DNA of 64,000 nt from Usitatibacter rugosus. GTDB taxonomy: Bacteria; Pseudomonadota; Gammaproteobacteria; Burkholderiales; Usitatibacteraceae. Shown piece by piece: positions 41,791-49,786 of the stretch; within the stretch, counting starts at the first letter, position 1; each line of letters begins with the position of its first letter. The position numbers and the translations under genes were made by a program. The stretch spans positions 3,131,419 through 3,195,418 of the forward strand of contig NZ_CP053069.1 of the NCBI RefSeq assembly GCF_013003965.1, read 5' to 3'. The notes under the pieces are model-generated. The model worked only from the letters and a program-made list of their open reading frames with translations, was not told the DNA's origin and ran no database searches.

Positions 41791-41866
41791 GGAACACCCG
41801 GTCTGCCGACCGCACCGGGGCCGAAGCCCGTATTGACGATGCGATCGCTAAAGCTACTCCCCTTTG
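41770..41866 (-). promoter_or_regulatory. yybP-ykoY (Mn2+) riboswitch aptamer
   Basis: On the minus strand the RNA starts CAAAGGGGAGUAGC and ends GCGAGACCUUUG, the conserved closing elements of the yybP-ykoY class: P1 pairs CAAAGG with CCUUUG and carries the GGGGAGUAG and CGAGACC loops that form the metal site. The stretch AUCGUCAAUACGGG and CCGGUGCGGUCGGC between them also fits. Its direction is away from terC, toward the LysR-like gene. Confidence 0.8.
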
Positions 41867-41882
41867 AAGGGATTGCCATTCC

Positions 41883-41912
41883 GTTATAGCCCGCCCTCTC
41901 ACGCCATTGCAA
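41883..41912 (-). promoter_or_regulatory. Promoter of the riboswitch transcript
   Basis: Minus strand: -35 TTGCAA (41907-41912), 18-base spacer, -10 TATAAC (41883-41888). Transcription would start near 41876, just ahead of the aptamer, which supports the strand assignment of the riboswitch. Confidence 0.6.
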
Positions 41913-41998
41913 GGGCTGATGCACGCGAATCGCAAATATCAATCGGCGCATCGCCCTTCCGCATCACGCGATGCATCGCGCTTCGGAGAATCGAAGCG

Positions 41999-42667
41999 AT
42001 GGACATTCTCTCGCCCGACTTCCTCTCCGCGCTCGTCGCCATCATCGTGATCGATCTCGCCCTCGCCGGCGACAACGCGATCGTGATCGCCCTGGCGGCG
42101 CGCAACCTTCCTCCCGCATTGCAGAAGCGCGCGATCCTCTGGGGCACGGTGGGCGCCATCGCAGTGCGAATCGCGATGACGATGGCCGTGGTGTGGCTGC
42201 TCGGCATTCCCGGCCTCATGGCGATCGGCGGCGCGGTGCTGGTGTGGATCGCGTGGAAGCTCTTGAAGGGCGGAAGCGGCGAACACGAGATCAAGTCGGC
42301 CACCACCTTCTGGGCTGCGATGCAGACCATCGTGATCGCCGATGCCGCGATGGGCCTCGACAATGTGCTCGCGGTCGCGGGCGCGGCGCACGGCTCCTTC
42401 ACGCTCGTCGTGATCGGCCTCCTCATCAGCGTGCCGATCGTCGTGTGGGGTTCGACGATGATCTTGAAGTGGGTCGAGAAATTCCCGTGGCTCGTGCACA
42501 TCGGCGTGGCGGTGCTCGCATGGACCGCGGCGAAGATGATCGTGAGCGAGCCGGTGCTGCAGCCGTGGTTCGCGACGCGCCAGGAATTCGCGATCGCGCT
42601 CCATGTCCTCGTGATCGGCGGCGTGTTCGCCTCGGTGATGCTGCCGCGCCGGATGGCCCGCTCGTGA
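41999..42667 (+). CDS. terC: TerC family integral membrane protein
   Basis: A 222-residue, seven-helix membrane protein (YjbE/TerC group), linked in other bacteria to manganese export and tellurite resistance. Hallmarks: IDLALAGDNAIVIALAARNL and IADAAMGLDNVLAVAGAAHG, each with the acidic residues proposed to bind metal. The ATG at 41999 follows a weak GGAG. A long upstream frame is rejected because it would run antisense through the riboswitch. Divergent from that riboswitch; coupled to the UspA gene by a GTGA overlap. Confidence 0.9.
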   Translation: MDILSPDFLSALVAIIVIDLALAGDNAIVIALAARNLPPALQKRAILWGTVGAIAVRIAMTMAVVWLLGIPGLMAIGGAVLVWIAWKLLKGGSGEHEIKSATTFWAAMQTIVIADAAMGLDNVLAVAGAAHGSFTLVVIGLLISVPIVVWGSTMILKWVEKFPWLVHIGVAVLAWTAAKMIVSEPVLQPWFATRQEFAIALHVLVIGGVFASVMLPRRMARS

Positions 42668-43170
42668 GCAAGCGCATCGTCCTCATTCCGGTCGACGGCA
42701 GCGCGCACGGCCTGGCGGCGGTGCGCCGAGTCGCGCGTGATGACCGCGAGTCGCTGCTGCGCGTGGAGCTCCTCCACGTGGCACCGCTCTTCAACCGCCG
42801 CGTCTCGCAGTGGACGGCCCTCGAGCAACGCGATGCATGGCGTGCCGAACGGTCCGCGCGCGCCCTCGAGCCCGCGCAGCGCATCCTCCGCGAGGCCGGC
42901 ATCGCCAACGAAGCGCATGCCGCCGCAGGCCCCGTCGCCGAGACGATCGCGAAGACCGCGAGGCAATTGCGCGTCGACGAGATCGTGATCGGCAGCCGCC
43001 GGCAGAGCCCGTGGGCGCGGATGCTCGGCGCCTCGCTCAGCTCGCGCCTGCTCGAGCACTCGGGCGTTCCCGTGCGCGTGGTGCCCGCGACGGACACCGC
43101 GGAGCTGGGCCGCCTCGTGCTCCCCGTGGGCCTCGGCCTCGCGGCCCTCGCCATGCTGGCTGCCGACTGA
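42664..43170 (+). CDS. Universal stress protein (UspA) family
   Basis: A 168-residue cytoplasmic protein with a UspA fold. Seen: IVLIPVDGSAHGLAAVRRVA at the N-terminus and the nucleotide-binding signature in DEIVIGSRRQSPWARMLGAS-LSSRLLEHSGVPV (GxxG...S type), so ATP binding is likely. A GTG start overlaps the terC stop. A hydrophobic C-terminal stretch (LVLPVGLGLAALAMLAAD) is unusual for the family. Confidence 0.85.
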   Translation: MSKRIVLIPVDGSAHGLAAVRRVARDDRESLLRVELLHVAPLFNRRVSQWTALEQRDAWRAERSARALEPAQRILREAGIANEAHAAAGPVAETIAKTARQLRVDEIVIGSRRQSPWARMLGASLSSRLLEHSGVPVRVVPATDTAELGRLVLPVGLGLAALAMLAAD

Positions 43171-43174
43171 CCGT

Positions 43175-43195
43175 AAATGGGGTCTGACCCTATTT
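43175..43195. repeat. REP-like palindrome, single copy
   Basis: AAATGGGGTC, T, GACCCTATTT with one mismatch, five bases after the UspA stop. Confidence 0.85.
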
Positions 43196-43250
43196 ATTGG
43201 TCGTAACGGCCGGTCAAGTCCGTGCCAAGGTCTCCCGCTAGAATGGCGGG

Positions 43251-43868
43251 ATGACCCTCAAAATCTACGGCGCACCCCGCTCCCGCGCCTTCCGCGTCCT
43301 TTGGGCGGCGGAGGAGCTCGGCATTCCCTACGAGCACATCCCCACGGATTTCCAGGACGGCAGCAAGAAGCCGGAATTCCTCGCGATCAATCCGAACGGC
43401 CGCATTCCCGCCATCGACGACGGCGGCTTCCACCTGTTCGAATCGCTCGCGATCACGATGTACCTCGCCAAGAAGCACGGCGGCGCGAAGCTCTATCCGG
43501 CCACGCCGGAGGCCGAGGCCTGCCTGTGGCAATGGAGCCTGTGGGGCGCCAACGAGATCGAGCTCCCGCTCGTGCAGTGGATCGGCAACCGCTACGTGCT
43601 GCCGCCTGACAAGCGCAGCGAGACGATCGCGGCCGAGGCCGAGGCAAAGCTGCCGCGCCCGCTCGCCGTGCTCGATGCGCACCTCGCCAATCGCCAGTAC
43701 ATGGTGGGCGATGCCTTCACCATCGCCGATCTCAACGTCGCGTCGTTGCTGTACACCGCCTGGTTCAACAAGGCCGACCTCTCGCGCTGGCCGAACGTGA
43801 AGGCCTGGCTCGACCGGATCCTCGCGCGCCCCGGAGCGTTGAAGGCGCGCAAGCTGCGGGAGGTGTGA
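43251..43868 (+). CDS. Glutathione S-transferase family protein
   Basis: A 205-residue GST-fold protein. The thioredoxin-like domain shows KIYGAPRSRAFRVLWAAEEL, INPNGRIPAIDDG (cis-Pro) and FESLAITMYLAKKHG; the C-terminal domain has the usual FTIADLNVASLLY N-capping motif. Serine in PRSRAF is the probable glutathione-activating residue. Its stop overlaps the dsbB start (TGATG). Substrate unknown. Confidence 0.9.
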   Translation: MTLKIYGAPRSRAFRVLWAAEELGIPYEHIPTDFQDGSKKPEFLAINPNGRIPAIDDGGFHLFESLAITMYLAKKHGGAKLYPATPEAEACLWQWSLWGANEIELPLVQWIGNRYVLPPDKRSETIAAEAEAKLPRPLAVLDAHLANRQYMVGDAFTIADLNVASLLYTAWFNKADLSRWPNVKAWLDRILARPGALKARKLREV

Positions 43869-44371
43869 TGCTCGCCCGACTCTCGCCGCGCGCCGTCTTC
43901 GGCGCCCTCTTCGTCGCCTGTGCGGGCCTCATCGGACTCGCGGTGTGGATGTCCGAGGCCTACGCGCTCACGCCCTGCCCGATGTGCATCCTGCAGCGCT
44001 ACGCGTTCGCCGCGATCGGCCTCGTGGCGCTCGCCGGAACGATCCATGGGCCGAAGGGCCCGTGGGGCGTGCGTTTCTATGCGGGCCTCGTGGCGCTGCT
44101 CGCGATCGTGGGCGGCGGCACTTCGATCCGCCATTCCTACGTGCAGCATTTCCCGCCGGAAGGCGGCTCGTGCGGCGTGGAGCTCGACTACCTCGTCAAC
44201 ACCTTCCCGATCGGCGAGGCGCTGCCGAAGATCTTCCAGGGCTCGGGCGATTGCTCGAAGGTCGACTGGACGATGCTGGGCCTCTCCATTCCGGAGTGGG
44301 CGCTGGTGTGGTTCGTGATCTTCCTCGCGACGGCGCTCTGGGTCGGCTTCTTCCGCAAGGCCCGCGCTTGA
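43868..44371 (+). CDS. dsbB: Disulfide bond formation protein B
   Basis: An inner-membrane quinone reductase of 167 residues that reoxidises DsbA. Four helices are predicted; the first cysteine pair is in LTPCPMCILQRYAF and the second in GGSCGVELDYLV and GSGDCSKVDW. The arginine after the first pair (LQRY) matches the quinone-binding region. ATG 43868 (or GTG 43865) overlaps the GST stop. No dsbA lies in the window. Confidence 0.92.
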   Translation: MLARLSPRAVFGALFVACAGLIGLAVWMSEAYALTPCPMCILQRYAFAAIGLVALAGTIHGPKGPWGVRFYAGLVALLAIVGGGTSIRHSYVQHFPPEGGSCGVELDYLVNTFPIGEALPKIFQGSGDCSKVDWTMLGLSIPEWALVWFVIFLATALWVGFFRKARA

Positions 44372-45921
44372 AGGCTCCGGCCGCGGCGCGCCGCGCGTTC
44401 CTCGCGCGCGCGGTGGGCCTCGCGGCCGCGTCGTTCTTCCGCCCCGCCTTCGCCGCGACCGCGGCGCTGCGCTTCTCCGACAACCCCTTCACGCTCGGCA
44501 TCGCTTCGGGCTCGCCACGCTCCGACAGCGTCGTGCTGTGGACGCGCCTCGCCCCCAAGCCCCTCGAGATGGGCGGCGGCATGGCCCCCGACAGCATCGA
44601 TGTGGCGTGGGAAGTCGCACACGACGACAAATTCTCGAAGATCGTCCGCCGCGGCACCGTCCTCGCGGGCCCGTCTCGCGCGCACGCCGTGCATGTCGAG
44701 TGCGACGGCCTCGAGCCTTCGCGCAAATACTTCTACCGCTTCATCGCGGGCGGCGTCGCGAGCCCCGTGGGCCGCACGCGCACCACGCCCGCCGCCGGCC
44801 AGGGCGACGAGCGGCTGCGCATCGCGCTCGCGTCCTGCCAGCAGTACGAGCAGGGCTTCTTTGCCGCGCACCGCCACATCGCCGCCGAGGATCCGGACCT
44901 GGTCGCCTTCGTGGGCGACTACATCTACGAATCGAGCTGGGGCCGCGAGCACGTGCGCAAGCACTCCACCAGCGAGCCCCACACGCTGGCCGACTACCGC
45001 GCGCGCTACGCCCAGTACAAGTCCGATGCCGACCTGCAGCTCGCCCACCGCGCCTGTCCATGGATCGTCACGTGGGACGACCACGAGGTGGACAACGACT
45101 ACGCCTCCGACCGCTCCGAGGACCTGGACCAGAACTTCGTCGCGCGCCGCGCCGCCGCCTACCGCGCGTTCTTCGAGCACCACCCGATGCGCGCTTCGGT
45201 CCTGCTGGACGGCGTCGGCATCCGCATCTACGACCGCTTCGACTGGGGCAGCCTCGCCACGCTGCACGTCCTCGACGACCGCCAGTACCGCTCGTACCAG
45301 TCCTGCCCGAAGCCGATGCGCGGCGGCGGCAATGTCGTCGGCGAGGAATGCACCGAGCGTTTGAATCCGGACCGCACGATGCTCGGTGCCGCGCAGGAAG
45401 CCTGGCTCGCCGAGGGTCTTGCGCGCTCGACGGGCCGCTGGAACCTCATCACGCAGCAGACGCTCTTCGCGCCCGCCGTGCGGCCCTCCGAGAAAGGGCC
45501 GCAGCACTGGACCGACGGGTGGGAAGGCTATCCGGCCGCGCGGGAGCGGCTGGCCGCGCAGCTCGCCGACGGACGCGCCTCGAACCCCGTGATCCTCGGC
45601 GGCGACGTGCACTGCGCCTACGTGGCCGACGTCCAGGAGAAGCCCGGCGTGGCCGGATCGCGCGTCGTGGCCACCGAGTTCTGCGCGACCTCGATCACCT
45701 CGCAGGGCACGAGCGCCAAGGTGGTCCAGGATTACCTCAACACCAATCCGCACCTGCGCTACGGCAACGCGGCGCATCGCGGCTACACGCTGATCGACCT
45801 CGGGCGCGACAAGCTGGAGGCGAAGCAGCGCGTGATCGAGACGCCCAAGAAGACCGACCCGGCGGTCTCCACCCACGCGAGCTTCACGGTGGAAGCGGGC
45901 CGCGCGGGCGTGCTGCGGTAG
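44368..45921 (+). CDS. phoD: PhoD-type alkaline phosphatase/phosphodiesterase, exported
   Basis: A 517-residue metallophosphoesterase. A twin-arginine-like signal (ARRAFLARAVGLAAASFF) precedes the N-terminal domain (NPFTLGIASGSPRSDSVVLW). The catalytic domain has RIALASCQQYEQGFFAAHRH, the metal motifs VAFVGDYIYE, WIVTWDDHEVDNDYA and NPVILGGDVHCAYV. It probably releases phosphate from phosphoesters in the periplasm. A TTG start (44368) overlapping the dsbB stop gives the signal peptide immediately; no ATG is placed suitably. Confidence 0.9.
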   Translation: MKAPAAARRAFLARAVGLAAASFFRPAFAATAALRFSDNPFTLGIASGSPRSDSVVLWTRLAPKPLEMGGGMAPDSIDVAWEVAHDDKFSKIVRRGTVLAGPSRAHAVHVECDGLEPSRKYFYRFIAGGVASPVGRTRTTPAAGQGDERLRIALASCQQYEQGFFAAHRHIAAEDPDLVAFVGDYIYESSWGREHVRKHSTSEPHTLADYRARYAQYKSDADLQLAHRACPWIVTWDDHEVDNDYASDRSEDLDQNFVARRAAAYRAFFEHHPMRASVLLDGVGIRIYDRFDWGSLATLHVLDDRQYRSYQSCPKPMRGGGNVVGEECTERLNPDRTMLGAAQEAWLAEGLARSTGRWNLITQQTLFAPAVRPSEKGPQHWTDGWEGYPAARERLAAQLADGRASNPVILGGDVHCAYVADVQEKPGVAGSRVVATEFCATSITSQGTSAKVVQDYLNTNPHLRYGNAAHRGYTLIDLGRDKLEAKQRVIETPKKTDPAVSTHASFTVEAGRAGVLR

Positions 45922-45931
45922 CTCCAAAAGA

Positions 45932-45956
45932 AAACGCCGCGGCAAGCGCGGCGTTT
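45932..45956. terminator. Bidirectional intrinsic terminator
   Basis: Stem AAACGCCGCG / CGCGGCGTTT (10 bp) with loop GCAAG. On the minus strand it is followed by a T-rich stretch (TTTTCTTTT), serving the small gene at 45977; on the plus strand it ends phoD, with a shorter T-run. Confidence 0.85.
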
Positions 45957-45976
45957 CCGGTGCTGCGGGCAGACGA

Positions 45977-46222
45977 TCAGATCTTGAGGATCTTCATCGC
46001 CTTGCCGAGCGTGTCCACCGACTCCTGGTGCTTGCCGGCCTTGTGCAGGGCCTCGCCGTCGGCGCGGAGCTTCTTCACTTCCGTCATCTCGGCCGGGGTG
46101 AGCTTCGGGTTCTTCGCCAGGGCTTCGTCGATCTTCTTCATGTCCGCGGGGCAGTGCATGGCCAGGGCCGTGCCGGCCGCCATCAGCATCGCCGCGCCGA
46201 TCGCCAGGTAACGCTTGATCAT
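45977..46222 (-). CDS. Small exported helical protein, unknown function
   Basis: An 81-residue protein with a signal peptide (MIKRYLAIGAAMLMAAGTALA). The mature 60 residues are helical and charged (CPADMKKIDEALAKNP, EMTEVKKLRADGEALHKAGK) and resemble a single TPR-like hairpin with one cysteine. I cannot assign a function. It is a single-gene unit with a terminator at 45932-45956. Confidence 0.72.
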   Translation of the reverse strand: MIKRYLAIGAAMLMAAGTALAMHCPADMKKIDEALAKNPKLTPAEMTEVKKLRADGEALHKAGKHQESVDTLGKAMKILKI

Positions 46223-46303
46223 GGTTCGGTCTCCTCGTGGGGGTGGGGTGAAAACGGTGCCGCGCCAGTCTACTTCAACGGGGTGAACAGCGTGGACGGC
46301 TTT

Positions 46304-47056
46304 TTATTTCAATCCGGAGAAGCCGTCCCAGAGCAGCTTGGCGCCCACCACCAGCAAGATGGCGTAACAGATGCGGTAGAAGGCCTCCTGCGGGATGCGC
46401 CGCATCATCCAGACCCCGAGCAGGATGCCCACCGGCGCCAAGGGCGCCAGCACCGCCGAGGTCTTGAGATTGGCGGGGTCGAAGAGGCCCAGCCACGTGT
46501 AGGGCAGCAGCTTCACGGCGTTGATGACCGCGAAGAACACCACCGTCGTCCCGACGAACACCGCCTTGTCGAGCTTCCGGGGCAGCAAGTAGACGTTGAG
46601 CGGCGGGCCGCCCGCGTGGATCAACGTGCTGGTGAACCCGGAGGCGGCCGACCAGATGAGCCCCTTGGCCGCCGAGTGGGGCGTGGCCTCGGCCTGCGCG
46701 GGGCTCGCGAGCCGGTGGACGACGAACGAGATCGCGAAGGCACCGATGCCGATGCGCAGCATCGCGTCGTCGATGTAGCTGAAGGCGAGCGTGCCCAGGG
46801 CGACGCCGACGATGCCGCCGCAAAGCAGCAGGACGATGTGGTCTCGCATCCAGCGGCCGCGGTAGGCGATGAGGCCGATGACGTCCATCAGGCACAGGAT
46901 CGGCAGCAGGATGGCGGCGGCCTGCGTCATCGGGACGGCGAGCGCCACCATCGGTGTCGCGAGGATGCCGACGCCGCTGCCGAAGCCGCCCTTGGAGATC
47001 CCCACCAGGATGATCGCGGGGATCGCGACGAAGTAGAACGCCGGGTCGGTGATCAA
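46304..47056 (-). CDS. TauE/SafE family sulfite/organosulfonate exporter-like protein
   Basis: A 250-residue inner-membrane protein with eight predicted helices. The two half-repeats carry the family pattern: VGISKGGFGSGVGILATPMV near the N-terminus and ASGFTSTLIHAGGPPLNVYL in the middle. Substrate is likely a small anion but is not known. Translation starts at TTG (47056), overlapping the SDR stop (TTGA), so it is coupled to that gene. Confidence 0.87.
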   Translation of the reverse strand: MITDPAFYFVAIPAIILVGISKGGFGSGVGILATPMVALAVPMTQAAAILLPILCLMDVIGLIAYRGRWMRDHIVLLLCGGIVGVALGTLAFSYIDDAMLRIGIGAFAISFVVHRLASPAQAEATPHSAAKGLIWSAASGFTSTLIHAGGPPLNVYLLPRKLDKAVFVGTTVVFFAVINAVKLLPYTWLGLFDPANLKTSAVLAPLAPVGILLGVWMMRRIPQEAFYRICYAILLVVGAKLLWDGFSGLK

Positions 47057-47811
47057 CGCGCCGCGGCGGCACCGCGCGCCGCCACCTCGCGAAGGTCCGC
47101 GACCGGTTCGCCGGCGAGCCGGCCTTCGGACTCGAGCCGCAGGATGTCGCGCGCCACGTCGTCGGCGTTGCGAAGCTGGCCCTGTGCGTGCAGCTCCTTG
47201 AAGCGCTCGAGGTCCGGGAAGTCCGCCACTTCGGCGCTTCGCACCACGCCCTGCATCTGCGTGTCGATCACGCCGGGCGCCAGGCTCACGACCTCCACGG
47301 GCTTGTGGCGCGCCTCGCAGTCGAGCGCGATGGTGCGCGTGGCCATGTCGAGGCCCGCCTTCGCCGCGCAGTACGCGGCCCAGCCCGCGATGGGACGGCG
47401 GCCCGCGCCCGACGAGATGTTGATGATCCGGCGCAGCAGCGCCACGCCCTCGGTGGCGCGGAGGAACCGGCGCATCAGCAGCATCGGTGCCACGAGGTTC
47501 ACGGCGAGGTTGCGCTCGAGCTCGGCGCCATCCGCCTTCTCGATCGGGCCGACGGGCGAGACCACGCCCGCGTTGTTGACCAGCACCGCCTTGGCGTAGC
47601 GCTTGCCGCGGATGCGCAGCTCGATGCGGTCGCAAACCTCCTCGAGCGCCTTCGTGTCGGCCAGGTCCACGCCGAGGTGGGCGCCGCCGCGCACCGGCGC
47701 ATCGGGCGAGCGGCCGAGCGTGATCAATTCGTTGTCGGCGGATTCGCCCACTTGCGCGGCGAGGGCCTTGCCGAGTCCCTGCGTGGTGCCGGTGATGATG
47801 TAGAGGTTCAT
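47053..47811 (-). CDS. Short-chain dehydrogenase/reductase
   Basis: A 252-residue SDR, like the sepiapterin reductase/benzil reductase branch. Cofactor loop TGTTQGLGK (7-15), LVNNAGVVSPVGPIEKADGA, catalytic INISSGAGRRPIAGWAAYCA (Ser and Tyr) and the lysine in AAKAGLDM; SLAPGVIDTQMQ follows. Its start overlaps the upstream protease-hydrolase stop (ATGA) and its stop overlaps the TauE start. Confidence 0.88.
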   Translation of the reverse strand: MNLYIITGTTQGLGKALAAQVGESADNELITLGRSPDAPVRGGAHLGVDLADTKALEEVCDRIELRIRGKRYAKAVLVNNAGVVSPVGPIEKADGAELERNLAVNLVAPMLLMRRFLRATEGVALLRRIINISSGAGRRPIAGWAAYCAAKAGLDMATRTIALDCEARHKPVEVVSLAPGVIDTQMQGVVRSAEVADFPDLERFKELHAQGQLRNADDVARDILRLESEGRLAGEPVADLREVAARGAAAAR

Positions 47812-49652
47812 TTCAGGCCGGCGATGACGCTCGCGAGCGTGGCCGCGTCGTTGTCGAAGCCGCCGTGGGTCGTGGAGCGCGATTTCTCGGAAGGAGCACA
47901 GCATATCTCGACCGAGCGCAGGCGCGCGACGTCGGCAGGAAAGTGGTTTTGCATTCCGAGGATGGGGACGTCGTTGCCGCCTTCGAAGGAGCGCGACACG
48001 AGGTAGAGCAGCGAGCGGCCATAGCCCAGCAGCGCTCGCATCGTGCTGTCCTGCTGCTCGGCGGAGTCCGCGAGGTGGTATTCGCGGAAGCGGCGGATGC
48101 GCTTCGCCTCGAGCCACGGCAGCACGCGCTCGCGAAAGCGGTCGACGCGAAGCGCGGGCGCGAGGAAGGTGACGGTCTGGAAATCCCATTCGAGCGCGGC
48201 CATGCGGTCGATGAGCAGCGCGTGCGCGATGGCGCCGGCGGAATGGCCCACGAGATGCAGGCGCAGCTGGTAGCGCGCGGCCACCGGCGAATCGCGCAGG
48301 TGCTTGAAGAGCAGGCGCCCGCCCGATTCCGGCCCCTCGGTGATCGCCGCGGCGTTGCGCTTCATCTCGTCCCACAACGCGCAGCCCGAAGGCGCGAGCA
48401 GCGACTCGAGGCGCTCGTTCCACCAGCGCGTGAAGACCTCGGCCGGCCCGCCCGTGGGCCGCGGCGTCATCTCCACGGCGTGCGCGAGGCGATTGACGAT
48501 CGTGGAGAGGATGTCCGACTCCCACATCAGGAAGACCGGGAATTTGTGCGCCGAGTAGAGCTCCGGGAGCCACCTCGAGAACGTCGACTCGGCATCTCGC
48601 TCGCCGGTCAATCCGCCGTGCGCGTAGATCACGAGGTCGAGCGGATCGCCGGCCTTGAGCCCCCACGCCTTGCACGCCGTTTCGAGGTAGTCGGTGACGA
48701 GCGCCTTCACGTCGTCCTCCGAAGTACGGAAGGCGCCCGACTTCGAGAGGGCTCCGTCGCGCTCCATGTCGATCACGTACGGCGCGAGCTGGTGCCGGCG
48801 CAGCATCTCGTTGGTGGAGAGCGCCGCGTCGCCGGATTTCTTCGTGGTCGGCGTCACCGCCTTCGCGACGCGGCGGTGTTCCTCCGTCACCACGCCGAGC
48901 TGCGCCACCCAGCAGTCCATGGCGTTGGAGAGCCAGTCCTCGTAGGTGAGTGTCGCGAAGCCGCCGTCGCCCCACTCCGCGGACCACGAGTTCTGCACCA
49001 GGAAGCCGCGGTCGTCGTAGCCCACGATCGCGAAGGCGTGGCCGCCGTCGCCCGCCTTCACGTCGCGCAGCGGGATCGCCCAGCCCTTCGGCGTCTTCGG
49101 CTTCACGCCCTCGTCCCATCCGGCGTGGCACACGGCGCTCGCGTAGAGGACGCCCGCCTCGTTCAGCGCGACGTGCATGTCGGTGATGGAGCGCGGGTCG
49201 ACACGGTAGTAGGCGCCGAGCGGGCGATTCACCGCATCGAGCCACCAGTCCTTGCCCGGCTCGTTGGTCGCGGACGGCATGTCGATCGCGTTCCAGAGGT
49301 CGAGCGCGCAGGCCCCGTGCTTGAACCAGCCCTTCAACGCTCCGCGCACGCTCGAGCCCGCATCCTCGGCGCCCGGGAACTCGTCGTAGCGCCGCGCCAT
49401 GGAATAGAGCATCCACGGCGAGACCTCCGCTTCCTTCGGGCGATCCGCGATGCGCAGGAGATGTCCCACGACCGTCGCGAGGCCGAAGCCGGTGCAGGCG
49501 CTCGTGGAGCCCTGGTTGGCCACGGCCACCTTCGTCTTCACGCGAAACGCCGGCGGCGGCACCACGGCGACGGAAGGCTGGTACGGCCGGTCGCGGAGAT
49601 CCACCTTGTCCGGCGTCACATTGCGAACACGCGTTTCCTTCTTCGTGGCCAT
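47808..49652 (-). CDS. Papain-like cysteine protease fused to an alpha/beta hydrolase
   Basis: A 614-residue cytoplasmic-looking protein, without a signal peptide. The N-terminal C1A-type domain (about 15-250) has the complete catalytic set: Gln47 and Cys53 in NQGSTSACTGFG, His205 in GGHAFAIVGYDD and Asn221 in VQNSWSAEWGDGG. The C-terminal domain (about 320-614) has the oxyanion motif YAHGGLTGE and the nucleophile elbow GHSAGA (Ser470), like a lipase. ATG 49652 is preferred; an upstream ATG lies inside a REP. The two-enzyme fusion is unusual; its role is unknown. Confidence 0.85.
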   Translation of the reverse strand: MATKKETRVRNVTPDKVDLRDRPYQPSVAVVPPPAFRVKTKVAVANQGSTSACTGFGLATVVGHLLRIADRPKEAEVSPWMLYSMARRYDEFPGAEDAGSSVRGALKGWFKHGACALDLWNAIDMPSATNEPGKDWWLDAVNRPLGAYYRVDPRSITDMHVALNEAGVLYASAVCHAGWDEGVKPKTPKGWAIPLRDVKAGDGGHAFAIVGYDDRGFLVQNSWSAEWGDGGFATLTYEDWLSNAMDCWVAQLGVVTEEHRRVAKAVTPTTKKSGDAALSTNEMLRRHQLAPYVIDMERDGALSKSGAFRTSEDDVKALVTDYLETACKAWGLKAGDPLDLVIYAHGGLTGERDAESTFSRWLPELYSAHKFPVFLMWESDILSTIVNRLAHAVEMTPRPTGGPAEVFTRWWNERLESLLAPSGCALWDEMKRNAAAITEGPESGGRLLFKHLRDSPVAARYQLRLHLVGHSAGAIAHALLIDRMAALEWDFQTVTFLAPALRVDRFRERVLPWLEAKRIRRFREYHLADSAEQQDSTMRALLGYGRSLLYLVSRSFEGGNDVPILGMQNHFPADVARLRSVEICCAPSEKSRSTTHGGFDNDAATLASVIAGLK

Positions 49653-49666
49653 CTCGCCTCCCGAAT

Positions 49667-49687
49667 GAATGGGGTCAGACTCCATTC
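49667..49687. repeat. REP-like palindrome
   Basis: GAATGGGGTC, A, GACTCCATTC; first of three copies with a 40-bp period between two divergent genes. Confidence 0.9.
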
Positions 49688-49706
49688 AATCCGCACTGGA
49701 ACGTAT

Positions 49707-49727
49707 GAATGGGGTCAGACTCCATTC
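49707..49727. repeat. REP-like palindrome
   Basis: Identical to the copy 40 bp upstream and in the same orientation. Confidence 0.9.
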
Positions 49728-49746
49728 GACCCGCGCTGGAATATCT

Positions 49747-49767
49747 GAATGGAGTCTGACCCCATTC
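49747..49767. repeat. REP-like palindrome, inverted copy
   Basis: GAATGGAGTC, T, GACCCCATTC: third in the 40-bp series, but in the opposite orientation. Confidence 0.9.
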
Positions 49768-49786
49768 ATTGCCTTTATTATCCGCC

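Noticed and set aside
41864-41998. N-terminal extension of TerC and a plus-strand riboswitch for terC
   Set aside because: The extension is not hydrophobic TerC sequence, and the GGGGAGUAG and CGAGACC elements are on the minus strand only.
49667-49767. Three regularly spaced repeats as a CRISPR array
   Set aside because: The unit is a 21-bp palindrome with 19-bp spacers, one copy is inverted, no cas genes are present and the same unit is dispersed through the window.
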